Source: Caulobacter ginsengisoli (GTDB lineage Bacteria; Pseudomonadota; Alphaproteobacteria; Caulobacterales; Caulobacteraceae). From it: DNA of 64,000 bases. The notes beneath the pieces are model-generated. The model made no database searches and was not told the DNA's origin. It was given only the letters and a program-made list of their open reading frames with translations. Made by a program: the position numbers and the translations under genes. The first letter of the stretch is position 1; each line of letters begins with the position of its first letter. Below are positions 37,420 through 45,685 of the stretch, in pieces. The stretch spans positions 682,001 through 746,000 of the forward strand of contig NZ_JAUSVS010000002.1 of NCBI RefSeq assembly GCF_030814835.1. The letters are read 5' to 3'.

Positions 37420-38056
37420 GCGTCAAGGGTGGAGATCGGCTATTTCGAGCGATGCGGCGGTCACCGATACGCGGGCCGATTTCCTGCGGGCGGCCAAGCG
37501 GCTGTTCGCCGAGCGCGGCTTCTATGGCGCCAGCATCGCCGCCATCGCCGACGAACTGGGCCTGACCAAGCAGGCGCTGCTGCACCATTTCGCCAGCAAG
37601 GAGCGGCTCTACGGCGAGGTCCTGGCCCAGATGGCGCAGAACCTGACCGCCATGATCGGCAAGGCCGGCGCGGGCGGCGCCGATCCCGAACAGCAGCTGG
37701 AGATCCTGTTTCAGCGCCTCTACGACAACACCCTGGACCATCCGCACGACACCCAGCTCCTGATGCGCGAACTGCTCGACAACCGGCCGCGCGCCGAGCA
37801 CGCCCACAGCTGGCATATGCGCGATTTCCTGGACGGCCTGATCGCCCTGGCCCGCAAGACCCGCGGCGGCGCGGCGCTGGGCGACACGGAGATCCTGGCG
37901 CGGCTCTATCTGCTGATCGGGGCCATGACCTATGCGGCTGTCTCGGAACCGACCCTGCGCCAGATGTATGCCGAGGGCTTCGACTCCCTGCAGCGCCAGC
38001 TTCCGCTGGAAATCCGCCGGCTGGTGCTGACATCCTTCGGCGGAACGAAGGCCTGA
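37400..38056 (+). CDS. TetR family transcriptional regulator (start uncertain)
   Basis: The DNA-binding part reads FLRAAKRLFAERGFYGASIA and ADELGLTKQALLHHFASKE, a clear TetR domain, followed by a helical ligand domain. The only standard start is TTG 37400, which would put the 37404-37419 operator inside the gene and leaves 1 nt after AGGGGAG. ATT at 37442, with GGAG 7 nt upstream, fits better but is a very rare start codon. From ATT the protein is 204 residues. It probably represses the divergent oxygenase and itself. The last 63 nt are echoed by a decayed copy at 41430-41492. Confidence 0.88.
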   Translation: MSYRSVRRQGWRSAISSDAAVTDTRADFLRAAKRLFAERGFYGASIAAIADELGLTKQALLHHFASKERLYGEVLAQMAQNLTAMIGKAGAGGADPEQQLEILFQRLYDNTLDHPHDTQLLMRELLDNRPRAEHAHSWHMRDFLDGLIALARKTRGGAALGDTEILARLYLLIGAMTYAAVSEPTLRQMYAEGFDSLQRQLPLEIRRLVLTSFGGTKA

Positions 38057-38131
38057 AACCCGGCCCCTTCCGCATGAGGTAGACTAGGATCGACCGGTGC
38101 GCGACGCGCCCGGGTCTTTGGGAGACTGCAC

Positions 38132-39313
38132 TTGGCCGAGACGGGATCGAATCCGCCATCCAGGCCGCGCCGCGCGGGCCGCAACCGCTTGCCGGCGCCG
38201 GTCGGGGTGTGCGCCGATCCAAAGGGCTTCAAGGGCGTGCGGCTCAGCTTCGAACAGGCCGAATCCTCACTCGACACGGTGGCCGACCGGCTGTCGCTGC
38301 CGCGCTCCGCCTGGAGCGGGTCGGGTTTCAACGTCCTGGCCATCTCTGGCGGGGCGGCGGGGGGCGCCTTTGGGGCGGGGGCCCTGGTCGGGCTTACCCA
38401 GGCCGGCGGCCGGCCCGAGTTCGCCATCGTCACCGGCGTCAGCACCGGGGCGCTGATCGCCCCGTTCGCCTTCCTCGGCCCTGAATGGGACGATCGGCTG
38501 CGCGACGCCTACACCGGCGGTCATGCCGCCCAGACCTTCAGCCTGGCCGGCTTCTCCCTGGCCCTGGAGGCCGGCGTCTACAGCACCCAGGCCCTGGAGC
38601 GGCTGATCCATCCCTTTGTCGACGATGCGCTGGTCGCCGCCGTGGCGGCGCAGCACCGGCTGGGACGCCGGCTTCTGGTGGCGACCACCAATCTCGACAG
38701 CCAAGCGCCCTGCATCTGGGACATGGGCGAGATCGCCGCCCGGGGCGGACCGGAGGCCACCCGGCTGTTCCGCGAGGTGCTGATCGCCTCCGCCAGCCTG
38801 CCGGGCCTCTTCCCGCCGCATCGGTTCGTCTGCGAGGCGGACGGAGTCGAATATGAGGAGATGCATATCGACGGCGGGGTCACCGCGCCCCTGTTCGTCT
38901 TCCCCGAGGCCCTCCTGCACTGGCGCAAGCTGGGCCGCCGGGTGCAGAGGGGCCGTATCTATGTGCTGATCAACACCGTCCTCGACCCGGCGGCGCGCAC
39001 GACGGCGCCCAACCTGCCGGCCATCCTGGTGCGCAGCTTCGACACCATGCTGCGGGTCTCCTATCGCCAGGCGCTGAATGTCGCGGTGACCTTCTGCGCG
39101 GCCAACAATCTGCCCCTGAGCGTCGCCTCCATCCCCGACTCGCCGCAGGCCACGGCGAACGGCAGCATGCTCAGCTTCGACACCGCCAGTATGGGCCGCA
39201 CCTTCGACGCCGCCCTCGAGGCCGCCAAGGCGCCCGACTTCTGGCGGGTTCCGATCGGACGGGTCGAACCCTGGGACGATCTGCTCGACTTTTTCCGGCC
39301 CGACGAGCCCTGA
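38132..39313 (+). CDS. patatin-like phospholipase
   Basis: 393 residues from TTG 38132 (GGGAG 7 nt upstream). Patatin-type acyl hydrolase with the Ser-Asp dyad: oxyanion motif ISGGAAGGAFGAGALVGL, nucleophile VTGVSTGALIAPF (G-x-S-x-G), and the catalytic Asp in HIDGGVTAPLFV. It likely hydrolyses phospholipids or other acyl esters. No signal peptide is obvious, though a basic N-terminus precedes the domain. The phospholipase D-like gene follows after 10 nt, so the two lipid-active enzymes share a transcript. Confidence 0.92.
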   Translation: MAETGSNPPSRPRRAGRNRLPAPVGVCADPKGFKGVRLSFEQAESSLDTVADRLSLPRSAWSGSGFNVLAISGGAAGGAFGAGALVGLTQAGGRPEFAIVTGVSTGALIAPFAFLGPEWDDRLRDAYTGGHAAQTFSLAGFSLALEAGVYSTQALERLIHPFVDDALVAAVAAQHRLGRRLLVATTNLDSQAPCIWDMGEIAARGGPEATRLFREVLIASASLPGLFPPHRFVCEADGVEYEEMHIDGGVTAPLFVFPEALLHWRKLGRRVQRGRIYVLINTVLDPAARTTAPNLPAILVRSFDTMLRVSYRQALNVAVTFCAANNLPLSVASIPDSPQATANGSMLSFDTASMGRTFDAALEAAKAPDFWRVPIGRVEPWDDLLDFFRPDEP

Positions 39314-39323
39314 GGCGGCGTCG

Positions 39324-40775
39324 ATGGATATCTTTGTCCCGGGAGCGACCTGCTGGCGAACCGAGACGGCCGCCCGCGCCACGATCTTCATCGACAACGA
39401 AACCTTCTATCCGGCCCTGGCGGAGGCGCTGACCCGGGCCCGTCATTCGGTGCTGGTCCTGGGCTGGGCGTTCGACCCGCGCACCCGCCTGGCGCCGGAT
39501 GGGACCGAGGGGCCGGACGATCCAGACGAAATCGGTCGGATTCTGCTCGGCATGGTTCGCGCCAACCCCGCGCTGGATGTCCGGCTGCTGATCTGGAAGT
39601 CGGCGATGCTGGTCAATGGCAGTCCCGACTTCATCGGTCATCGGGCCCGGCGCTGGTTCAGGAATACCCCCGTGGATTTCAGGCTGGATGTCGCCCGGCC
39701 TTTCGGCGCCTGCCATCATCAGAAGGTCATCGTCATCGACGACCAGCTGGCCTTCTGCGGCGGCGGAGACATTGTCACCAACCGCTGGGACAGCCAGCAT
39801 CACCGTCACGACGAGCCCCGGCGCCTGCTGCCCGACCGGGCCAAGCACCCCGCCCGGCACGAGGTGACCCTGATGGCCGACGGGGCCGCGGCGATGGCCC
39901 TGGGCGAGCTCTTTCGTGAGCGTTGGCGCGATGCCGGCGGGATCGAACCAGCCCGGCGCGGTCCGACCGAGGGCGACGCCTGGCCGGCGTCGGTCGCGCC
40001 GCGGTTCACCGATGTCGAAGTCGCCATCGCCCGCACCCGCCCCGCCCGGCGCGACCGGCCGGCGGTGACCGAGATCTTCGATCTGACCCTGGCCTGCATC
40101 GCCCAGGCGCGGCGGACCATCTACCTGGAGAACCAGTATTTCACCTCGCCCGTCATCGCCGAGGCCCTGGCCGCCCGGCTGGCCGAGCCCGATGGGCCGG
40201 AGGTGGTGCTGATCGTCACCGGCCGCGCGCCCAGCTGGTTCGACCGCCTGACCATGGACCATGCCCGCAACCCGGTGCTGCGGCGCCTGAGAGCCGCCGA
40301 CGCCTTCGGCCGCTTCCGGGCCTGGTTTCCCCGCACCGAGAAGGGCGGACCCGTCCTTGTCCATTCCAAGGTGGCGATCCTCGATGACGAGGTTCTGCGG
40401 GTCGGTTCAGCCAACCTCAACAACCGCTCCGCCGGGTTCGACACCGAGTGTGAACTGGCCATCGAGGCGGCGAGGCCGGACGCGCGGGCGGCGGTGGCCA
40501 GCCTGCGCGATCAGTTGGTGAGCCACTTCCTGGGGGTATCCAGCCGGGCCCTCGTTCAGGCGCGCGGCGAGGCCGGTGGTCTGATCGGAGCCATCGAACG
40601 GCTGAACACCAAGGGGCGGCTTGCGCCGCTGGCTCCCGGCCGCCCGACGCTCTGGGAGGCTCTGGTCGGGGACTTCGGCCTGGGCGATCCCAGCGACGCT
40701 GCGGACAGCTGGCGGCCCTGGCGGCGGCGAAGCCGCCTGCGGGCCCTCATCGTCCGGGTCGCCCGGCGAGGCTGA
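39324..40775 (+). CDS. phospholipase D-like protein
   Basis: A 483-residue protein with two HKD catalytic motifs: HHQKVIVIDDQLAFCGGGDI and VHSKVAILDDEVLRVGSANL, each H-x-K-x4-D, as in phospholipase D and cardiolipin synthases. There are no membrane helices, so it resembles soluble PLDs more than cardiolipin synthase. TIYLENQYFTSPVIAEAL matches eukaryote-type PLD sequence. Phosphatidic acid release or transphosphatidylation is likely. It is probably coupled to the patatin-like gene upstream. Confidence 0.93.
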   Translation: MDIFVPGATCWRTETAARATIFIDNETFYPALAEALTRARHSVLVLGWAFDPRTRLAPDGTEGPDDPDEIGRILLGMVRANPALDVRLLIWKSAMLVNGSPDFIGHRARRWFRNTPVDFRLDVARPFGACHHQKVIVIDDQLAFCGGGDIVTNRWDSQHHRHDEPRRLLPDRAKHPARHEVTLMADGAAAMALGELFRERWRDAGGIEPARRGPTEGDAWPASVAPRFTDVEVAIARTRPARRDRPAVTEIFDLTLACIAQARRTIYLENQYFTSPVIAEALAARLAEPDGPEVVLIVTGRAPSWFDRLTMDHARNPVLRRLRAADAFGRFRAWFPRTEKGGPVLVHSKVAILDDEVLRVGSANLNNRSAGFDTECELAIEAARPDARAAVASLRDQLVSHFLGVSSRALVQARGEAGGLIGAIERLNTKGRLAPLAPGRPTLWEALVGDFGLGDPSDAADSWRPWRRRSRLRALIVRVARRG

Positions 40776-40791
40776 CGGGCCGCCCTTTCCG

Positions 40792-41346
40792 TCAGGGCGC
40801 GCGGCGGACCCAGAGCATGCGCTGGACGGTGCGGTCGCGGTCGATAACCAGATGCTTCAGCCCGCCCAGGACGTGCAGCACGATCAGCGGCCAGAACAGC
40901 TTGGCCGCGGCCTCGTGGACGAACTCGGCCGCTTCGTGCAGCCAATCGACGCGTGAGGAGAAGGGGCTGGGGATGGCGAACCAGTCGAAAACCCGGATGG
41001 GCCGGGCCGCGGACCAGATGACGGCCGGTCCGCTGATCAGCAGCAGGGCGATCATCACCAGGAAGAGAATCTGCACCAGGCCGGCGACCAGCCGCAGGGC
41101 CCGCTGCTTCTCGAGCGGCTCGGGTCGCGCCTGGGAAAGGTTCCAGAAGATCTGGGCGACCAGGAAGGCGAAGAGCAGCACGCCGACCGAGACATGGACC
41201 TGGCGCGCGGCCAGTTCCTGGGCCCGGTCGGCCGCCTCTTCCATACGCTCGCCCAGCAGGTAGAGCGTCACCACCGCGGCGGCTGCAATCCAGTGCAGGG
41301 CGATCGCCGCCCATCCGTAGGCCGTCCGCGTGTTGCGCCAAGACAT
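40792..41346 (-). CDS. cytochrome b561 family protein
   Basis: 184 residues from ATG 41346 (MSWRNTRTAYGWAAIALHW). Four membrane helices carry the conserved histidines of di-haem b561 proteins (ALHWIAAA, RQVHVSVGVLLFAFLVAQ, DWLHEAAEFVHEAAAKLFW, VLHVLGGLKHLVIDRD). In bacteria such proteins move electrons from the quinone pool, for instance to superoxide. It stands alone, convergent with the PLD gene. Confidence 0.93.
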   Translation of the reverse strand: MSWRNTRTAYGWAAIALHWIAAAAVVTLYLLGERMEEAADRAQELAARQVHVSVGVLLFAFLVAQIFWNLSQARPEPLEKQRALRLVAGLVQILFLVMIALLLISGPAVIWSAARPIRVFDWFAIPSPFSSRVDWLHEAAEFVHEAAAKLFWPLIVLHVLGGLKHLVIDRDRTVQRMLWVRRAP

Positions 41347-41429
41347 GATCGAATCCCGTTCGACGGAAGAGGGCGGCATCGAACACTCATTCCCGTCCGC
41401 GGGAATTGATCTGGGTCAGACGTTTCGCC

Positions 41430-41492
41430 CGCCAACTTTCGCTGGAAATCCGCCGGCCGGTGCTGACATCCTTCGGCGCACCGCAGGACTAA
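41430..41492 (+). pseudogene. decayed 3' end of a TetR gene
   Basis: These 63 nt match the last 63 nt of the TetR gene at 37994-38056 without gaps (55 of 63 identical by my count). Read in frame they encode RQLSLEIRRPVLTSFGAPQD followed by TAA, against RQLPLEIRRLVLTSFGGTKA in the intact gene. The upstream sequence shows no TetR coding. The downstream TTCCGCA is also shared. It is best read as the remnant of a TetR paralog that once stood before the GST gene. Confidence 0.75.
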
Positions 41493-41527
41493 CCTGAGGG
41501 CTCCCTCTTCCGCAAAGCGAGACAGCC

Positions 41528-42145
41528 ATGGCCAGCGACCTGATCTTCTACACCAATCCCATGTCCCGCGGCCGGATCATCCGCTGGATGCTGGAGGAGG
41601 TGGGCGAGCCCTATGAGACGGTGATCCTGGAATGGGGCAACGCCGGCCAGTTCGAGGACTATCGGAAGATCAACCCGATGGCCAAGATCCCGGCCATCGT
41701 CCATGCCGGCCGCGTGGTCACCGAGGCGGCGGCCATCTGCGCTTATCTGGCCGAGGCCTTCCCGAAGGCCGGCCTGGCGCCGACGGCGGAGGAGCGGGCG
41801 GACTATTACCGCTGGCTGTTCTTCACCGCCGGCCCGGCCGAGGCGGCGATGGTCAACAACACCCTGGGCTGGCACGTGCCGCCCGACATGCAGCGCATGG
41901 TCGGCTACGGTTCCTACGACAGGATGGTCGATGTCCTGGAGCAGGCCGTATCGGCCAGGCCCTACATCTGCGGCGACCGTTTCACCGCCGCCGACGTCTA
42001 TGTCGGCAGCCAGATCGGCTGGGGGACGGGTGTGGGCTCGCTGCCGCGCCGGGAGGCCTTCGCCGCCTATGTCGGCCGCGTCACCAGCCGGCCGGCCTGG
42101 AAGCGGGCCCAGGAGATCGACGGGCCCATCCCCGGCGCCGGCTGA
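41528..42145 (+). CDS. glutathione S-transferase family protein
   Basis: 205 residues from ATG 41528. The N-terminal thioredoxin-like domain reads LIFYTNPMSRGRIIRWMLEE, with the serine of PMSRGR at the usual active-site position, then NPMAKIPAIV and TEAAAICAYLAE. The C-terminal helical domain has YICGDRFTAADVYVGSQIGW. The substrate is unknown. A remnant of a TetR gene lies just upstream and may mark lost regulation. The GNAT gene starts 3 nt after the stop. Confidence 0.93.
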   Translation: MASDLIFYTNPMSRGRIIRWMLEEVGEPYETVILEWGNAGQFEDYRKINPMAKIPAIVHAGRVVTEAAAICAYLAEAFPKAGLAPTAEERADYYRWLFFTAGPAEAAMVNNTLGWHVPPDMQRMVGYGSYDRMVDVLEQAVSARPYICGDRFTAADVYVGSQIGWGTGVGSLPRREAFAAYVGRVTSRPAWKRAQEIDGPIPGAG

Positions 42146-42148
42146 GCC

Positions 42149-42664
42149 ATGGCCGACATCGAAATCCGCCCCCTTGAGGACAGCCCCGCCGTCCGCCGCG
42201 CCCTGGCCGAGATGCTGGTCGAGGTCGTCGCCAATGGTGGTTCGGTCAACTTCATGCATCCTCTGCCGCTCGAGACAGCTGAAGTCGCCTGGGCCGACTG
42301 GCTGGCGGCGGCGGCGCGGGGCGAGCGGATCGTGCTGGGCGCCTTCGACGGCGAGACCCTGGCCGCGACGGTCAGCCTGCTGCCCGCGCCCCAGCCCAAC
42401 CAGCCGCACCGGGCCGAGATCGGCAAGATGATGACCCGGGTCAGCCACCGCGGCCGGGGCCTGGCCCGCGCCCTGCTGCAGGCCGCCGAAGTGCTGGCGC
42501 GGGGGCAGGGCCGCAGCCTGCTGGTGCTCGACACCGCCGTGGAGGACGGGGCGGCGGGCCTCTATGAGAAGCAGGGCTACAGCCTGGCCGGGATCATCCC
42601 CGACTATGCCTACAAGCCGCATGGCGGCCTGACCGGCTCGGCCTTCTACTACAAGCGCATCTGA
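42149..42664 (+). CDS. GNAT family N-acetyltransferase
   Basis: The 171-residue protein has the GNAT acetyl-CoA loop MTRVSHRGRGLARALLQAAE (R-x-x-G-x-G/A pattern) and LLVLDTAVEDGAAGLYEKQG with the conserved Tyr. GLTGSAFYYKRI ends the protein, as in small-molecule acetyltransferases. The substrate is unknown. Its 3' end overlaps the convergent gluconokinase gene by 16 nt. Confidence 0.93.
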   Translation: MADIEIRPLEDSPAVRRALAEMLVEVVANGGSVNFMHPLPLETAEVAWADWLAAAARGERIVLGAFDGETLAATVSLLPAPQPNQPHRAEIGKMMTRVSHRGRGLARALLQAAEVLARGQGRSLLVLDTAVEDGAAGLYEKQGYSLAGIIPDYAYKPHGGLTGSAFYYKRI

Positions 42665-43113
42665 GCCAGCACCGCCTCGACCTGGGCGGCGGTCGGCAGG
42701 GCGCAGTCGATGACGATGGGCTGCTCGTCGGGACCCGGCGGTTCCAGGTCCGCGAACTGGCTGGCCAGCAGGTCGGGGGCGAAGAAGTGGGCGCGACGGG
42801 CTTCAAGCCGTCTCGCGATCAGGTCGGGTTCGCCACGCAGATAGACCAGCCGGGGCGCGCCCAGCCGGTCGCGGTAAGCGCGCTTGAGGGCCGAGCAGGC
42901 GACGACCCCCTGGGGATGGCCGGCGATCCAGTCGGCGACCGCCGCCAGCCAGGGCGCGCGGTCGGCGTCGGTCAGGGGCGTCCCGGCCGCCATCCTGGCG
43001 ATGTTGGCCGCGGGATGCAGGTCGTCGCCATCCTGGAACGGCCAGCCCAGCCGCCCGGCCAGGGCCGCGCCCAGGGTCGACTTGCCCGACCCCGCGACGC
43101 CCATGACCAGCAC
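42649..43113 (-). CDS. gntK: gluconokinase
   Basis: The 154-residue P-loop kinase phosphorylates D-gluconate to 6-phosphogluconate. Walker A is MGVAGSGKSTLGAALAGRLG (residues 4-13). GDDLHPAANIARMAAGTPLT, ACSALKRAYRDRL and LASQFADLEPP are GntK-specific blocks. I use GTG 43113, 8 nt after the msrA stop with GGAGG further upstream; ATG 43104 is possible. No gluconate transporter or dehydratase adjoins. Slightly shorter than the family norm (about 165-175). Confidence 0.93.
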   Translation of the reverse strand: MLVMGVAGSGKSTLGAALAGRLGWPFQDGDDLHPAANIARMAAGTPLTDADRAPWLAAVADWIAGHPQGVVACSALKRAYRDRLGAPRLVYLRGEPDLIARRLEARRAHFFAPDLLASQFADLEPPGPDEQPIVIDCALPTAAQVEAVLAQMRL

Positions 43114-43120
43114 AGCCAGG

Positions 43121-43813
43121 CTAGAGCCTCCGGTTGCCGACCAGCACCGGCGTGGGGCTGTAGAGGGCCGGGAACAGCCGCTGCAGCTGGCGGACCTTGG
43201 GCAGGTCGTTCTGGGCGATGTAGGGGTCGGTCGGATAGCGGGCCAGATAGTCCTGGTGATAGTCCTCGGCCGGGAAGAAGGGCCGGTTCAGCTCGACCCG
43301 GGTGACGATGGGCGCGCCGAACACCCTGGCCCGGTCCAGCTGGGCGATATAGGCCTGGGCGACCCTGGCCTGCTCCGGGCTGGTCGGGAAGATGGCCGAG
43401 CGGTACTGCGGACCGTGGTCGGGGCCCTGATGGTTCAGCTGGGTCGGGTCGTGGGCCACCGAGAAATAGATCTGCAGGATGCGGCCATAGCTGATCCGGC
43501 GCGGATCGAAGGTGACGCGGACCGATTCCGCGTGACCGGTGCGGCCCGTGCCCACCGTCTCGTAATGGGCGGCGGAGCCGTCGCCGCCGGCATAGCCCGA
43601 CACCGCGCTGGTGACGCCCTTTACGTGCTGGAAGACGCCCTGGACGCCCCAGAAACAGCCTCCGGCCAGAACCGCCGTCTCGATGATCGCGCCCGGCGCC
43701 TCATCCTGCAGCGGCGGGGGAACCAGCCGGCTGGGCTCGCCGGCCCTGACCGAACAGCCGGCCGCGACGATCGCCGCCAGGCCCAGTGTGAGAAAAGATC
43801 TGCGCGTCGCCAT
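43121..43813 (-). CDS. msrA: peptide-methionine (S)-S-oxide reductase, lipoprotein-like
   Basis: MsrA repairs oxidised methionine. 230 residues. The active cysteine is in LAGGCFWGVQGVFQHVKG (Cys53); SGYAGGDGSAAHYETVGTG and HDPTQLNHQGPDHGPQYRS are canonical. Before this comes a lipoprotein-type leader, MATRRSFLTLGLAAIVAAGC, with a candidate lipobox at Cys20, implying an exported, membrane-attached enzyme, unlike cytoplasmic MsrA. gntK follows, probably in the same transcript. Confidence 0.95.
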   Translation of the reverse strand: MATRRSFLTLGLAAIVAAGCSVRAGEPSRLVPPPLQDEAPGAIIETAVLAGGCFWGVQGVFQHVKGVTSAVSGYAGGDGSAAHYETVGTGRTGHAESVRVTFDPRRISYGRILQIYFSVAHDPTQLNHQGPDHGPQYRSAIFPTSPEQARVAQAYIAQLDRARVFGAPIVTRVELNRPFFPAEDYHQDYLARYPTDPYIAQNDLPKVRQLQRLFPALYSPTPVLVGNRRL

Positions 43814-43890
43814 GCTGGCGTCTCCGGTTCGACATCCTATTTCGTCGGAACACCGGCTGTCGTTACAGGTTCGGCCGTATGGAGTCCCGC

Positions 43891-44595
43891 ATGACCGACC
43901 TCTCCGACTTCCCGATCACCAGGCTCTGGCCCGCCCAGCATCCCGACCGCCTGCAGCTCTATTCGCTGCCCACGCCCAACGGGGTGAAGGCGTCGATCAT
44001 GCTGGAGGAGATCGGCCTGCCGTACGAGCCGCACCTGATCGACATCGGCAAGAACGAGACCTGGACGCCGGAATATCTGGCCCTCAATCCCAACGGCAAG
44101 ATCCCCGCCATCATCGACCCCGACGGCCCCGGCGGCCAACCTTTGGCGTTGTGGGAGTCGGGCGCGATCCTCCTCTATCTCGCCGAGAAGACCGGCAAGC
44201 TGCTGCCCGCCGATCCGGCCCGCCGCTATGAGGCCATCCAGTGGGTCTTCTTCCAGATGGCCGCCATCGGCCCGATGTTCGGCCAGGTCGGCTTCTTCCA
44301 CAAATTCGCCGGGCGCGACTACGAGGACAAGCGCCCGCTTGAACGCTACGTCGCCGAGTCCAAACGCCTGCTGGGCGTGCTGGAAACCCGGCTGGACGGC
44401 CGCGACTGGCTGATGGGCGAGGACTACAGCATCGCCGATGTCGCCACCCTGGGCTGGGTGCGCAACCTGATCGGCTTCTACGAGGCGGGCGACCTGGTCG
44501 AGTACGACAGCCTCAGCCACGTCCCGGCCTGGCTGGAGCGGGGCCTGGCCCGGCCGGCGGTGCAGCGCGGGCTGAACATCCCGGCGCGAGCCTAG
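43891..44595 (+). CDS. glutathione-dependent disulfide-bond oxidoreductase (YghU/YfcG-like GST)
   Basis: The start is set at ATG 43891, 6 nt after GGAG; 234 residues. RLQLYSLPTPNGVKASIMLE with Asn after TPNG matches the YfcG/YghU (Nu-class) enzymes, which use bound glutathione rather than a catalytic Cys or Ser. NPNGKIPAIIDPDGPGGQPL and the C-terminal YSIADVATLGWVRNLIGFYE are typical. Disulfide reductase activity is known for E. coli relatives. Its stop overlaps that of the GDPD gene in CTAG. Divergent from msrA, another redox gene. Confidence 0.93.
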   Translation: MTDLSDFPITRLWPAQHPDRLQLYSLPTPNGVKASIMLEEIGLPYEPHLIDIGKNETWTPEYLALNPNGKIPAIIDPDGPGGQPLALWESGAILLYLAEKTGKLLPADPARRYEAIQWVFFQMAAIGPMFGQVGFFHKFAGRDYEDKRPLERYVAESKRLLGVLETRLDGRDWLMGEDYSIADVATLGWVRNLIGFYEAGDLVEYDSLSHVPAWLERGLARPAVQRGLNIPARA

Positions 44596-45578
44596 GGCCA
44601 GCGCTTCCGCGCCGCCGGTCCGACAAGGTCGATGCGGTCGGTCCAGATCATGCCGTCGAAGCCGGCCGGCAGCCGCTCGAGCTGGGCCGGCGTGTTGACC
44701 CGCCGGAACGCGCCCGACTTGGGATTGTCGACCGCGCCGATGACCAGCACGTCCGACCCCGCCGCTCGCATCCGGGCCAGGTAGCGGTTGGGCCAACCCC
44801 AGGCCAGCCAGCTCTGGTCCAGCGAGACGATGGTGATGATCCCCCGGCAGGCCTTGGGCGTCACGCCGCTCCAGCCGAGGGCGAAATAGCGGACCGCGCA
44901 TTTGGCGGCGGCGCGCTGGTCCATGACCCTCACGCCCGGATGCAGGGCCTGTAGTCGCCGCAGTGTTACAGGCCCCCCGAAGAAGGTCAGCCGGCTCCAA
45001 TCGGTGATCTTCGCCTGGGCCAGGTAGGCGGCGAGCGCGTCGGCCGTGGCCGGTCCGCCATCCTTGAACTGGATGAGGAAGCGTTGCCGCGGAAACGCCG
45101 CCAGGGTTTGGGCCAGCGTCGGCATGCCCCCCACGCCCGCGCCGCGGAGCGGGAAGCTGCGGCCGCCGTCGGCCGTATAGCCATAGCCAACATCGAGGGT
45201 CTGCAGGTCGGCGACGGTGTGGGCCGAGACCAGGCCGTGGCCCTGCGTCCTGCAATCCAGTCCTTCATCGTGGAAGACCACGAAGGCGTTGTCCGCCGTG
45301 CGCCGGACGTCGAGTTCGACCACATCGGCTCCGGCGGCGATCGCGGCGGCCATCGAGGGCAGGGTGTTGTCGATCAGCCGGTGGGTCGGCGGCAGGATCC
45401 GTTGGGCGGTGCAGTCGGAGGGACCCACGGGCTGCGAGTTGTAGATCTGGTGCAGGCCTCTCTGGGCGACCAGGCTCGGGCGGCCATGCGGCGCCGGCGC
45501 CAGCCAGGAGGCGTTCAGGCCATAAAGCCCCAGGGCCGCCAGCCCCACGATCAGCAATGCCCAGGTCCGCCGCCGCAT
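44592..45578 (-). CDS. glycerophosphodiester phosphodiesterase-family protein, variant active site
   Basis: 328 residues from ATG 45578 (GGGGGTG upstream). An N-terminal membrane anchor (WALLIVGLAALGLYGLNAS) places the rest in the periplasm. GDPD motifs ELDVRRTADNAFVVFHDEGL are present, as are DNTLPSMAAAI and FLIQFKDGGP. The family's first catalytic His-Arg-Gly reads AQRGLHQ here, Gln replacing His, so the usual phosphodiesterase chemistry may be altered or the nearby His may compensate. The substrate is uncertain. Confidence 0.88.
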   Translation of the reverse strand: MRRRTWALLIVGLAALGLYGLNASWLAPAPHGRPSLVAQRGLHQIYNSQPVGPSDCTAQRILPPTHRLIDNTLPSMAAAIAAGADVVELDVRRTADNAFVVFHDEGLDCRTQGHGLVSAHTVADLQTLDVGYGYTADGGRSFPLRGAGVGGMPTLAQTLAAFPRQRFLIQFKDGGPATADALAAYLAQAKITDWSRLTFFGGPVTLRRLQALHPGVRVMDQRAAAKCAVRYFALGWSGVTPKACRGIITIVSLDQSWLAWGWPNRYLARMRAAGSDVLVIGAVDNPKSGAFRRVNTPAQLERLPAGFDGMIWTDRIDLVGPAARKRWP

Positions 45579-45685
45579 CGTCACCCCCGTTTCGTCTCCA
45601 GGAGCCTAGCGGCGCGCGATCCACTGGCCAAGCTGGGACGGTCACGCCAAGGTGCGGCCGCGAGTCGGAAGCGAAGGAAGACGCG

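Noticed and set aside
40556-41386. Minus-strand frame over the PLD 3' end and b561 gene
   Set aside because: Out of frame with the b561 helices and without domain features.
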